In this document: piece after piece, positions 52,582 through 60,969 of the stretch
Layout of the letters: the number at the start of each line of letters is the position of its first letter
Position numbering within the stretch: position 1 is the first letter of the stretch
Source of the DNA: Paracoccaceae bacterium
GTDB taxonomy: Bacteria; Pseudomonadota; Alphaproteobacteria; Rhodobacterales; Rhodobacteraceae
NCBI GenBank assembly: GCA_023383015.1
Contig: JAHDXW010000014.1
Location: 1 to 64,000, forward strand
DNA length: 64,000 nt
Direction: 5' to 3'
Notes under the pieces: generated by a model
Database searches by the model: none
What the model was told of the DNA's origin: nothing
The model's input: only the letters and a program-made list of their open reading frames with translations
Program-made: the position numbers and the translations under genes

Positions 52582-53772
52582 ATGCCGCAGCAGGACCGAA
52601 CGCAAGCGACGGTGCGTCCGCTGACAGGGCTGCGCATCCTCGACCTGACGCGGCTTCTGCCCGGCGGCTTCGCAACCGGGATGCTGGCGGAATTCGGCGC
52701 TGACGTACTGAAGATCGAGCAGCCAGGAAGCGGCGATTACTGGCGCGAGGAGGAGCCCCGGCTCGGCGGCATGGGAGCGCGCTTCGTCGCGCTGAACCGG
52801 GGCAAGCGCAGCCTGTCGCTGAACCTCAAGGATCCGCGCGGGCGGGCGATCCTGCTCGACCTGTGCAGGACGGCGGACGTGCTGGTCGAAAGCTTCCGAC
52901 CCGGCGTGATGGAGCGGATGGGGCTTGGCGTTCCGGTGCTGCGGGCAGGCAACCCGCGGCTTGTCCTGGCATCGCTGAGCGCCTTCGGGAACAGCGGGCC
53001 GTGGCGCGACATGGCCACGCACGACGTGAACGTGATGGGACTTGCCGGCGCGCTGGACCTCAGCGGTGATGCCGACGACGTCCCCGCGGTGCCGGGAATC
53101 CCGTTTGCAGACATCGGCGGGGCCCTGGCGACCGTGGTTGCCGTTCTCGTCGCTCTGCGCCGGCGCGACGCCACGGGCGAGGGCCAGGTGGCCGAGGTCG
53201 CGATGTTCGACGCGCTGGCATACTGCCTGTCGTCGACGGCGGCGGAGGCAATGGCCCTTGGCGTGTCGCCGCGGCGGGGTGAGGCGCCGGTGCTGGGGGG
53301 GGCGGCATGGTACCGGGCCTATCGGACGGCCTGCGGCGGGGCGATGGTGGTCGGCGCCTACGAGCCGAAGTTCTGGGCGGCCTTCTGCACGCGGGCGGGC
53401 TGCGCCGAGCTGATTCCGCTGCAGTTCGGGCCGCTTCCCGTACAGCGCCAGATGATGGCCCGCCTTTCGGAGCTGTTCGCGACGCGCAGCCGGGCCGAAT
53501 GGGTGGAGTTGCTGGACGGCCTCGACTGCTGTGTCACGCCGTCGTTGGAACTGGCCGAGGCGCTGGACAGCCCGCAGATGCAGGTGCGCGGGCTGGTGCA
53601 GCGGGATGCGTCCGGCCATGCCGGCATCCGCAACCCGGTTCGCCTTGAGGGGATCGACCTCTCTGCCGCCGGCCCGGCGCCATGGCATGGCGCCGACAGC
53701 GACACGGTGCTTGCGGGGCTGGGGCTGGACGCAGACGCCATCGCGGCGTTGCGTTCCGACGGGGTGATCTGA
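52582..53772 (+). CDS. CaiB/BaiF-family CoA-transferase or AMACR-type racemase
   Basis: 396 residues from ATG 52582 after GGAGGGG; open frame further upstream lacks a ribosome site. Family elements: LRILDLTRLLPGGFATGMLAE, FGADVLKIEQPGSGDYWR, NRGKRSLSLNLK and LSAFGNSGPWRDMATHDVN. The HDVN segment corresponds to the catalytic His-Asp region of alpha-methylacyl-CoA racemase, and the Asp is the aspartate that forms the CoA-ester adduct in CoA transferases. Sequence alone does not separate the two activities. First gene of the rightward operon under operator 2. Confidence 0.9.
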   Translation: MPQQDRTQATVRPLTGLRILDLTRLLPGGFATGMLAEFGADVLKIEQPGSGDYWREEEPRLGGMGARFVALNRGKRSLSLNLKDPRGRAILLDLCRTADVLVESFRPGVMERMGLGVPVLRAGNPRLVLASLSAFGNSGPWRDMATHDVNVMGLAGALDLSGDADDVPAVPGIPFADIGGALATVVAVLVALRRRDATGEGQVAEVAMFDALAYCLSSTAAEAMALGVSPRRGEAPVLGGAAWYRAYRTACGGAMVVGAYEPKFWAAFCTRAGCAELIPLQFGPLPVQRQMMARLSELFATRSRAEWVELLDGLDCCVTPSLELAEALDSPQMQVRGLVQRDASGHAGIRNPVRLEGIDLSAAGPAPWHGADSDTVLAGLGLDADAIAALRSDGVI

Positions 53773-53787
53773 CAGGGGGGAACGGGG

Positions 53788-54948
53788 ATGCGCGTTTCGG
53801 TGGCCGGAATCGGATCAACCCGCTTCGGGCGGCACGAGGGGGCGACACCACAGGCTCTGGCGATCGCCGCGGCGCGCGACGCCATCCTCGATTCAGGGAT
53901 CGACCGGGGCGAGATCGGTGCCCTCTACCTTGGCAACTTCGTATCAGGCGTGCTGACTGGCCAGGAGGTCCTTGCGGGCCTTGTTGCCGATGGGCTGAAC
54001 GTGCAGGGCATCCCGGCGACCAAGGTCGAGGGTGCCTGCGCCTCGGGCGGGATCGCCTTCCGCCATGCGGTGATGGCGGTCGCCTCGGGACAGGTGCGGG
54101 TGGCGCTGGCGGTCGGGGTCGAGTGCATGACCGGGGCAGACACGACGCGCGTGACCGGGGCGCTGAACTGCGCGATGGACAACACGACCGACGGTGCCGC
54201 GGGCCTGACCTATCCGGGGCTGTTCGGCCTGGTCTGGCAGGCGCATGCCGCGCGCCACGGCACCGGCCGCGACGATGTCTCGGCGGTGGTGGTGAAGAAC
54301 AAGCGCAACGGGCTGCGCAATCCGCTGGCGTCGATGGGCGCGACGCTGACCGTGGACGAGGTGTCGGCGGCCCGGCCGATCGCCGATCCGATCCGGCTGT
54401 TCGATTGCTGCGGCATTTCCGATGGCGCTGCGGCTGTGGTGGTGACGGCGGCGGACCGGCTGTCGGGCCATCCCGGCCCGCGGATCGACATCCTTGCCGC
54501 CGCCCAGTCCAGCGGCCCGGCCCGCATCGCCGGGCTGCGGGACCTGCTGAGCTTTCCCGCCACCGTCCGGGCGGCCCGTGCGGCCTACGCGCAGGCCGGC
54601 CTCGGGCCGGGTGACATCGATCTGGTCGAACTGCATGACTGCTTCTCGGTCGCCGAGATCGTCGACAGCGAGGACCTGGGTCTGGTCCCTCCCGGAGCCG
54701 GAGGCGGCTGGGCGCGCGAGGGACGCACCGACATCGGCGGTACCATTCCGATCAACGCCTCGGGCGGGCTGCTTGCCAAGGGGCATCCGGTGGGGGCCAC
54801 CGGCCTCGGCCAGATCCACGAGGTCGTTCGCCAGTTGCGGGGTGTCCATCCGAACCCGGTGCCCGGTGCGGCGATCGGGATGGCCCACAACCTCGGCGGT
54901 ACGGGCATCGCCTGCACAGTCACGATCCTTGGGCGCGCCGATGCATGA
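53788..54948 (+). CDS. Thiolase-family protein, SCP-x/lipid-transfer type
   Basis: 386 residues. N-terminal nucleophile Cys in VEGACASGG and His in NASGGLLAKGHPVGATG are present, but the C-terminal Cys-x-Gly of biosynthetic thiolases is replaced (NLGGTGIACTV), as in the SCP-x/thiolase group. The next gene encodes a DUF35 protein, the partner seen with HMG-CoA-route thiolases in archaea and with aldolases of steroid side-chain degradation (Ltp2-type). It probably cleaves a 3-keto- or 3-hydroxyacyl-CoA. It overlaps the DUF35 gene by 8 bases. Confidence 0.9.
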   Translation: MRVSVAGIGSTRFGRHEGATPQALAIAAARDAILDSGIDRGEIGALYLGNFVSGVLTGQEVLAGLVADGLNVQGIPATKVEGACASGGIAFRHAVMAVASGQVRVALAVGVECMTGADTTRVTGALNCAMDNTTDGAAGLTYPGLFGLVWQAHAARHGTGRDDVSAVVVKNKRNGLRNPLASMGATLTVDEVSAARPIADPIRLFDCCGISDGAAAVVVTAADRLSGHPGPRIDILAAAQSSGPARIAGLRDLLSFPATVRAARAAYAQAGLGPGDIDLVELHDCFSVAEIVDSEDLGLVPPGAGGGWAREGRTDIGGTIPINASGGLLAKGHPVGATGLGQIHEVVRQLRGVHPNPVPGAAIGMAHNLGGTGIACTVTILGRADA

Positions 54949-55279
54949 CCCGGTTGTGGAACTGTTCGAATGCGCCGCCTGCGGGCACCGCCTGTCGCAC
55001 TTTGCGGAGATCTGCCCGGGCTGTCTCGGCGACGCGCTCCGGCCGGTCGCGGTGCCTGCGGCGGCGGTGCTGGAAAGCTGGACGTTGATTCGCAGGCCGG
55101 CGCCGGCGCATGCGGGGGCAGGGCCCTTTGCGGTGGGCGTGGCGCGGCTTGCCGAGGGCGGCCAACTTGTTAGCGGCCGGATCGCGGGCGAGGCCGAAGG
55201 TCTTGGCGTCGGCTCTGCGGTCACGCTTGCGCGCGACGCGGGCGGCCGGATCACCATCCGCGCCGCCGGCGCGGGATGA
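54941..55279 (+). CDS. DUF35 Zn-ribbon/OB-fold partner of the thiolase
   Basis: 112 residues from ATG 54941. The zinc ribbon is visible as two CxxC pairs (ECAACGH and CPGCLGD), followed by an OB-fold (LESWTLIRRPAP, GVARLAEGG). DUF35 proteins bind CoA acyl groups and complex with thiolases or aldolases. The 8-base overlap with the thiolase gene suggests a 1:1 complex. It is the last gene before a 120-base gap holding two operators. Confidence 0.9.
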   Translation: MHDPVVELFECAACGHRLSHFAEICPGCLGDALRPVAVPAAAVLESWTLIRRPAPAHAGAGPFAVGVARLAEGGQLVSGRIAGEAEGLGVGSAVTLARDAGGRITIRAAGAG

Positions 55280-55294
55280 CCGGGAAACAGCCGT

Positions 55295-55342
55295 CAAACG
55301 GTCGTTTGTTCTTCTTGCTTTCAAACTATCGTTTGGTAGAAT
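55295..55342 (+). promoter_or_regulatory. TetR operators 3 and 4 with overlapping promoter
   Basis: CAAAC-GGTC-GTTTG (55295-55308) and CAAAC-TATC-GTTTG (55322-55335) have centres 27 bases apart. Operator 4 lies exactly between TTGCTT (55315-55320) and TAGAAT (55337-55342), a 16-base-spaced promoter, so a bound repressor would exclude polymerase. It drives the acyl-CoA dehydrogenase operon. Confidence 0.78.
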
Positions 55343-55402
55343 TTTACAGGTGAGGGCGGCGCCGGAGCCTGCCTGCGCCCCCGCCGGTACGGGAGAACAG
55401 CC

Positions 55403-56551
55403 TTGCACTTCGAGATGACGCCCGACCAGGTCGAGCTTCAGCGGATGGTCCGCGATTTCGCGCTGTCCGAGATCGCCCCCGCCCAGGAGCAGATGGACCG
55501 CGACCACGACTTCCCCGCCGAACTGTGGCGCAAGTGGTCCGACCTCGGAATGGCCGGAATCATGATCCCGCAGGAGTACGGCGGCAGCGGCATCGATTCG
55601 CTCAGCTATGTCATCGCGATGGAGGAGGTGGCGACGGTCAGCCAGACCTTCGCGCTGATCTGGCAGGTGCATGTGCTGGTCGCCAACATGTATGCCGGTC
55701 TCGGCACCGCCGCACAGAAGGAACGCTGGCTGCCGGTATTCGCAAGGGGTGAGAAGCTCGCGGCCTTCGGCCTGACCGAACCGGGCGCGGGGTCGGACGC
55801 CGGCGGGGTTCGCACCCGGGCCGCGCGCGATGGCAACGACGCATGGGTCATCAACGGCAACAAGATCTTCATCTCGAATGCCGGCACTCCGATCTCCGAC
55901 GGCCTCGTCGTGATGGCGGCGACGGGCGACCGGCCGAATGGCAAGCGGGCGATCTCCAGTTTCATCGTCGAGGCCGGCACCCCCGGATTCAAGCTGGGCC
56001 AGTCATTCAGCAAGATGGCCTGGCATGGCATGGACAACCGCGAACTGGTGTTCGAGGACTGCCGCATCCCCGCCGAGAACCTGCTGGGGCAAGAGGGGCG
56101 CGGGCTGAGCCAGGCGCTGGGCGGGCTCAACCTCGGACGGATCGTGTTCGGCATCCTCGGTGTCGCGATGATCCGGGCCTGTCTCGAGGAATCGCTGGCA
56201 TATGCGAAGGGCCGGCACCAGTTCGGGCAGCCGCTGTCGAGCTTCCAGCTGACGCAGGCAAAGCTCGCGGACATGGCGACGCATGCCGAAACCGTGCGTC
56301 GCTTCGTCCATTACGTCGCCTGGCTGCACGCCCAGGGGCGCGAGTGCCATACCGAGGCGGCGATGGCCAAGCTGATCGGCACACGGCTGTCGACGCAGGC
56401 CGCGCTGGATGCATACCAGATCCACGGTGGCTATGGCTTCATGCACGAATACAAGGTCAACCGCCTGCACAGGGAATCGAAGATCCTCGAGATCGGCGAG
56501 GGCACGAACGAAATCCAGCAGTTGCTGATCGCCCGGGGACTGGGGTGCTGA
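55403..56551 (+). CDS. Acyl-CoA dehydrogenase
   Basis: 382 residues, probably from TTG 55403 (GGGAGA upstream); ATG 55415 is the alternative. FAD enzyme that introduces a double bond into an acyl-CoA: FGLTEPGAGSDAGG, FISNAGTP, IHGGYGFMHEYKVNRL with the catalytic Glu in the HEY position, and ILEIGEGTNEIQQ. Length is normal. It is the first gene after operators 3 and 4 and feeds the following crotonase. The N-terminus (MHFEMTPDQVELQRMVRDFA) is typical. Confidence 0.94.
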   Translation: MHFEMTPDQVELQRMVRDFALSEIAPAQEQMDRDHDFPAELWRKWSDLGMAGIMIPQEYGGSGIDSLSYVIAMEEVATVSQTFALIWQVHVLVANMYAGLGTAAQKERWLPVFARGEKLAAFGLTEPGAGSDAGGVRTRAARDGNDAWVINGNKIFISNAGTPISDGLVVMAATGDRPNGKRAISSFIVEAGTPGFKLGQSFSKMAWHGMDNRELVFEDCRIPAENLLGQEGRGLSQALGGLNLGRIVFGILGVAMIRACLEESLAYAKGRHQFGQPLSSFQLTQAKLADMATHAETVRRFVHYVAWLHAQGRECHTEAAMAKLIGTRLSTQAALDAYQIHGGYGFMHEYKVNRLHRESKILEIGEGTNEIQQLLIARGLGC

Positions 56552-56553
56552 CG

Positions 56554-57543
56554 ATGGCGGCCTCTTCGTCCGTCGCCCCCGAACGCGCGCTCGCGCTGTA
56601 CCGCACGATGTGCGAGATCCGGGCCTTCGAGCAGGCGGCGGTCAAGGGGTACCGCGACGGCCATCTTCCCGGCTTCATCCATGTCTCGCTGGGTCAGGAG
56701 GCATGCGCGGCAGGCGCCTGCGGCGCCTTGGTCGAGGGCGACCTGATCACCTCGACCCACCGTGGCCACGGCCATTGCCTGGCCAAGGGCGCCGATCCCG
56801 GCCGGATGCTGGCCGAGCTCTACGCCCGTGCCGACGGCTATGCCAAGGGCCGTGGCGGGTCGATGCACATTGCGGACGTGGCGGCCGGCGTGCTGGGGGC
56901 GAACGGGATCGTAGGGCAGTCGATGGGCCTCGGGATCGGCGCGGCGCTGTCGCTGCAGGTGCGCGGGCAGCCGAACTGCGTCGTGGCCTTCTTCGGCGAG
57001 GGCGCCTCGGGCACCGGGATCGCCCATGAGGCGATGAACATGGCGGCGCTCTGGAACCTCGGAATCGTGTTCTTCTGCGAGAGCAACCGCTATGCCGAAC
57101 TGTCGCCCTACGACACGCATGTATCCGTGCCGGACGTGGCCGGGCGCGCGGCGGCATACGGCTTTACCGGCGTCGTGGTCGACGGCGAGGACGTGATGGC
57201 CGTCCATGCCGCGGTTGCCGAGGCGGCGGCGCGCGCCCGTGCCGGCGGTGGTCCCTCGCTGATCGAGGCCAAGACCTATCGCTGGCACGGCCATTACGAG
57301 GGCGACCCGCAGACCTACAAGCCTGAAGCCGAACGGCGCAACGACGAGGGCCTCGACCCGATCGCCCGGTTCGCGCGCGGAGCGGCCGCACTGGGGCTCG
57401 ACCCCGCCCGGCTGGAAGGCGCGCGCGAGGAGGCCGAGGCGCGCATCGCCGCGGCGCTGGCCTGGGCGGGGTCGCTGCAATCGCCACCCGCCGCAGCGCT
57501 GACCGAGGATGTCTATGCGGGGCAGGCCCATGGCGCGGGTTAA
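56554..57543 (+). CDS. Thiamine-diphosphate-dependent dehydrogenase E1 alpha subunit (acetoin/branched-chain type)
   Basis: 329 residues from ATG 56554; the frame open further upstream is an artefact. Features of E1 alpha: RAFEQAAVKGYRDGHLPGFI, GQEACAAGACGAL, STHRGHGHCLAKG, and the ThDP motif beginning GEGASGTG and ending CESNRYAE. In acetoin dehydrogenase and branched-chain complexes it decarboxylates or cleaves a 2-keto or 2-hydroxyketone substrate and passes the acyl group to lipoyl-E2. It overlaps the beta gene by 14 bases. No E2 or E3 gene follows. Confidence 0.92.
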   Translation: MAASSSVAPERALALYRTMCEIRAFEQAAVKGYRDGHLPGFIHVSLGQEACAAGACGALVEGDLITSTHRGHGHCLAKGADPGRMLAELYARADGYAKGRGGSMHIADVAAGVLGANGIVGQSMGLGIGAALSLQVRGQPNCVVAFFGEGASGTGIAHEAMNMAALWNLGIVFFCESNRYAELSPYDTHVSVPDVAGRAAAYGFTGVVVDGEDVMAVHAAVAEAAARARAGGGPSLIEAKTYRWHGHYEGDPQTYKPEAERRNDEGLDPIARFARGAAALGLDPARLEGAREEAEARIAAALAWAGSLQSPPAAALTEDVYAGQAHGAG

Positions 57544-58510
57544 GTACTACCGGGCGCTGAACCGCGCCCTTCACGAGGAGATGGCGCGCGACGACCGCGT
57601 CATCCTGCTGGGCGAGGACGTCGGCGCCTCGGGAGGCATCTTCGCGCAGACCCGCGGGCTTTACGAGACATTCGGCCCGGCCCGCGTGCGCGACACGCCG
57701 ATCGCCGAGAACGGCTTTGTCTCGGCAGCGGTGGGTGCGGCGATGACCGGGCTGCGCCCGGTTGTCGAGGTGGGGTTCGAGGATTTTCTGACCTGCTGCA
57801 TGGACCCCCTGGTCAACCAGGCGGCGAAGCTGCGCTACATGCTGGGCGGACAGGTCTCGGTGCCGATGCTGCTTTACACCTTCGGTGGCGGCGGTGTGAA
57901 CGCGGGTCCCCAGCACAGCCAGAGCCTCGCGGCCTGGTTTGCGCATGTGCCCGGGCTGAAGGTGGTGATGCCGGCCACCCCGCGCGACGTTCTGGGGCTC
58001 GTGAAATCCGGCATCCGCGACGACAACCCGGTGCTGTGTCTGCTGTCAAAGAAGCTGATCGGCAGCACCGGAGAGGTCACCGGCGAGGGTGATGACACCC
58101 TTGTCCCGCTCGGCGCGGCCGACATCGCCAGGCAGGGGCGCGACGCGACGCTGGTGGCACTGGGGCAGATGCGGGCGCCGGCGCTCGCCGCCGCCGACCT
58201 GCTGGCCGCCGGCGGGATCGACGTCGAGGTGATCGACCCGCGCAGCGCCAGCCCGCTGGACATGGTCTGCATCGCCGCCTCGGTGCGGCGGACCGGGCGG
58301 CTGGCCGTGGTGCAGGAGGCGCACGCCCCTTGCAGCCTTGCCGCCGAGATCGTGGCGGCAATTGCCGAAGCCGGCATTGCGCTGCGCGCCACGCCGCGCC
58401 GGATCACGCCACCCTTCGCCCCCAGCCCGTTCGCCCCGCAGCTGGAGCGCGCCTTCCTGCCCGACGCGGAGCGGATCGCGTCCACCCTGCGCGACATGGT
58501 GGCGGCATGA
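57530..58510 (+). CDS. Dehydrogenase E1 beta subunit (acetoin/branched-chain type)
   Basis: 326 residues from ATG 57530. Transketolase-like domain: VILLGEDVGASGGIF, DTPIAENGFVSAAVGAA, EVGFEDFLTCCMDPLVNQAA and GVNAGPQHSQSLAAWF with conserved His-Ser, plus a C-terminal domain (DVEVIDPRSASPLD, VQEAHAPCSLAAEI). It forms the alpha2beta2 E1 with the preceding gene. Seven more N-terminal residues are possible (57509). It overlaps the crotonase gene by 4 bases. Confidence 0.93.
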   Translation: MARVKYYRALNRALHEEMARDDRVILLGEDVGASGGIFAQTRGLYETFGPARVRDTPIAENGFVSAAVGAAMTGLRPVVEVGFEDFLTCCMDPLVNQAAKLRYMLGGQVSVPMLLYTFGGGGVNAGPQHSQSLAAWFAHVPGLKVVMPATPRDVLGLVKSGIRDDNPVLCLLSKKLIGSTGEVTGEGDDTLVPLGAADIARQGRDATLVALGQMRAPALAAADLLAAGGIDVEVIDPRSASPLDMVCIAASVRRTGRLAVVQEAHAPCSLAAEIVAAIAEAGIALRATPRRITPPFAPSPFAPQLERAFLPDAERIASTLRDMVAA

Positions 58511-59292
58511 GCGAGGGCGAGATCCTGCTGAGCGAGCGCCGCGGCGCCGTGCTGTGGCTGACGCTGAACCGCCCGAAGGTTCACAACGCAATGAACAGTG
58601 CCCTGGTTTCGGCGACACATGCGGCGATCCGCGCGGCCTCGGACGACGAAGCGGTGCGCGTCATCGTGCTGCAGGGCGCGGGCACGCGCGCCTTCACTGC
58701 CGGCGCCGACATCGGCGAGATCGCGGCGGCCGGCCCGGCCGAGATGAGGGCCTACAATCGCCGCTGGCTGGACCTGTTCCGGGCGATCGAACTCTGCCCG
58801 AAGCCGGTCATCGCCTCGGTGCGCGGCTGGGCCACCGGCGGCGGGACGGAAACGTCACTGGCCTGCGACTTCGTGATCTGTGCCGAGAGCGCGCGCTTCG
58901 GGCTGGCCGAGATCAACATCGGCGTGATTCCGGGCGCGGGGGCGGCAGTGCGGCTGACGCGTTGGGTCGGGCGGCTGAAGGCCAAGGAAATCCTGATGCT
59001 GGGGCGCTTCATCCCCGGCCAGGAGGCAGTCGCGCTGCATCTGGCGGGCAGTTGCGTGCCCGACGACCGGCTGGAGGCCGCGACGGCCGAACTTGCCGAT
59101 GAACTCGCCGGGCGCGCGCCCCTGGCGCTTGCCGCTGCCAAGGCCTGCGTCAACTTCGGCGCCGATCCGGGTTTCGACGCAGGCCTCGAATTCGAGCTGC
59201 GCGAGTTCCTGATGCTGTTCGCGAGCGAGGACCAGAAGGAGGGCATGCGCGCCTTCCTCGAGAAGCGCAAGCCGGTCTTCCGGGGAAGGTAG
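58507..59292 (+). CDS. Enoyl-CoA hydratase/isomerase (crotonase 2, catalytic residues intact)
   Basis: 261 residues from ATG 58507. Crotonase with AFTAGADIGEIA, GWATGGGTETSLA and both hydratase glutamates: AEINIGVIPG and AKEILMLGR. It should hydrate the product of the acyl-CoA dehydrogenase. The N-terminus (MSEGEILLSERRGAVLWLTL) and length are typical. It lies between the E1 beta and the lipoyl-domain gene, 8 bases before the latter. It contrasts with crotonase 1 (49235-50032), which lacks both glutamates. Confidence 0.92.
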   Translation: MSEGEILLSERRGAVLWLTLNRPKVHNAMNSALVSATHAAIRAASDDEAVRVIVLQGAGTRAFTAGADIGEIAAAGPAEMRAYNRRWLDLFRAIELCPKPVIASVRGWATGGGTETSLACDFVICAESARFGLAEINIGVIPGAGAAVRLTRWVGRLKAKEILMLGRFIPGQEAVALHLAGSCVPDDRLEAATAELADELAGRAPLALAAAKACVNFGADPGFDAGLEFELREFLMLFASEDQKEGMRAFLEKRKPVFRGR

Positions 59293-59299
59293 GCGGACC

Positions 59300-59536
59300 A
59301 TGCGGATCAGGGTGAAGGTGCCGAGGCTGGGCCTGACCATCGAGGAGGTAACGCTGGCCTCCTGGGAACGGCGCGCCGGCGCGACGGTGGCCGAGGGCGA
59401 GACGATTGCCGTCATCGAGGCCGACAAGGCCAGCTACGACCTGGTCGCTCCGGCGGCGGGCACGCTGGTCGAGACGACCTGCGCGCAGGGTGATGTCGTC
59501 CCGGTCGGCGAGACGGTGGCGATCATAGCCACATGA
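59300..59536 (+). CDS. Free-standing biotinyl/lipoyl carrier domain
   Basis: 78 residues, a complete lipoyl domain and nothing else. The modified lysine lies in VIEADKASYDL, at the tip of the beta hairpin, followed by APAAGTLVETT. Usually this domain is the N-terminus of E2 acyltransferases. Here no acyltransferase domain follows within the window, so E1 would load a separate lipoyl protein. GTGAAGG-like spacing and the position after crotonase 2 place it in the operon. Confidence 0.92.
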   Translation: MRIRVKVPRLGLTIEEVTLASWERRAGATVAEGETIAVIEADKASYDLVAPAAGTLVETTCAQGDVVPVGETVAIIAT

Positions 59537-59627
59537 CAGGCGCGGCGACCGCAGGGGAGGCGGTGCCGGGCTGACGGTGAAGGGAAGGCGGGCAGATCAC
59601 GCCCGCGCAACCAAGGGAGGAGACGGA

Positions 59628-60911
59628 ATGGACAAGATCTCGATGCCGGCAGCGCCCGGGGCCGTGAACCGGCGCTCGGTACTGAAGGGGGGCGCTGCGC
59701 TGTCGCTTGGCGCGATGATGGCACCGGGGCTGGCGGCACCGGCGCTGGCGCAGTCGCGCACGGTGCACCTGGGCTGCTCGCTGCCGCTGACCGGCCCGTA
59801 CGAGAAGGTGTCGCGGATATACAAGGACGCGTACGAGTTCTGGAGCGAGACGGTCGGCCACAAGATGTCGATCGGCGGCCAGGACTACGACGTCCGGTGG
59901 ACGATTTATGACGACGAGAACAGTGCGGCCCGCACCGCGCAGTTGACCGAGCGGCTGATCACCACCGACAACGTGGACCTGATCGTTGGCGCCTACGGCA
60001 CCGACACGGTGCTGGCGCAGGGCGCCATCGCCCGCAAGCACGGGCGAATCACGATCCAGGCAGGCGCCGCCTCGCAGCGGGTCGACGAGGAGATCGGCGG
60101 GCATACCACCTTCACCCTCGTCGGCCTGGCGCGCAACTACGGGCGCTTGGCCATCGAGAAGCTCGGCACGCAGGAGCCCAAGCCGCGCAACATCGCCATC
60201 GTCACATTCGACGACCCCGTGTATCTGGAGATGGCCGCCGGCATCGAGGACATGGCGCAGTCGCTGGGCATCGAGGTGGCGCTGAAGGAAGTGCTGCCGA
60301 TGCAGACGCAGGATCTGCGGCCGACGGTGCTCAAGCTGAAGCGGCTGGGCGAGGTCGACATCGTCTACAACTGTGGCTGGGACATCATCTGCATCAAGCT
60401 CGTGCAGGAATTTGCGGCGCTGGACTTCACGCCCAAGGCCTTCGTCGGCGGGCACCTGACCACGAACCCCGTGGTGAAGGAGACGCTGGGGCGCAACCTC
60501 GACTACGTCATGGGCGTCACCTTCTGGCTGCCGCAGATGGCGCACAGCGACGACCATTTCGCCTCGGCGCAGGAGTTCGCGGACGCCTTCAAGGCGGCCA
60601 AGGGTTATGCGCCGACCTATCACGCTGCCATGGCCTACACCGTGCCCTACATCTATGCGCATGTGCTGCGCGACGCGACGGGCGATACCCCCTTCGACCC
60701 GGCGGCACTGCGCGCGAAGATCGCGGCACTCGATGGGCTGCCGACGATGTGGGGACCCATCAGCTTCAATGAAAAGGGGCGGATCGACTTCCCGGGTCTC
60801 CCGGTGCTGCAGTGGCAGGGCAATGATCCGCAACTGACGGTGATTCACCCCGACGCGCTGGCCACGGGCACGCTGCAGTACCCGATGGCGGAGTTCCGCA
60901 GCCGCGGCTGA
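59628..60911 (+). CDS. Branched-chain amino acid-type ABC transporter periplasmic binding protein
   Basis: 427 residues. The N-terminus contains NRRSVLKGGAALSLGAMMAP, a twin-arginine-like signal with a lengthy hydrophobic core, cleaved probably after ALA. The mature part is of LivJ/HmgP type (LGCSLPLTGPYEKVSRIYKD, VDLIVGAYGTDTVLAQGAIA). In this operon the ligand is more likely an acid entering CoA degradation than leucine. AGGGAGGAG precedes the ATG. A 12-bp hairpin follows. Confidence 0.92.
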   Translation: MDKISMPAAPGAVNRRSVLKGGAALSLGAMMAPGLAAPALAQSRTVHLGCSLPLTGPYEKVSRIYKDAYEFWSETVGHKMSIGGQDYDVRWTIYDDENSAARTAQLTERLITTDNVDLIVGAYGTDTVLAQGAIARKHGRITIQAGAASQRVDEEIGGHTTFTLVGLARNYGRLAIEKLGTQEPKPRNIAIVTFDDPVYLEMAAGIEDMAQSLGIEVALKEVLPMQTQDLRPTVLKLKRLGEVDIVYNCGWDIICIKLVQEFAALDFTPKAFVGGHLTTNPVVKETLGRNLDYVMGVTFWLPQMAHSDDHFASAQEFADAFKAAKGYAPTYHAAMAYTVPYIYAHVLRDATGDTPFDPAALRAKIAALDGLPTMWGPISFNEKGRIDFPGLPVLQWQGNDPQLTVIHPDALATGTLQYPMAEFRSRG

Positions 60912-60918
60912 CACGTCC

Positions 60919-60945
60919 GGGGCCGTCGCCTGCGGCGGCGGCCCC
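60919..60945 (+). promoter_or_regulatory. 12-bp hairpin after the Liv-type binding-protein gene
   Basis: GGGGCCGTCGCC (60919-60930) pairs with GGCGGCGGCCCC (60934-60945) around TGC, with one G-U pair in RNA. No T-run. It sits between the binding-protein and permease genes, as in the two other ABC operons of the window. Confidence 0.65.
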
Positions 60946-60969
60946 GCCCAGTCTGCGGAAGGGTGCCGG

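Noticed and set aside
59300-59536. Biotin carboxyl carrier reading of the small carrier domain
   Set aside because: The lysine is in EADKAS, the lipoyl form, not the EAMKM of biotin carriers, and E1 genes precede it.
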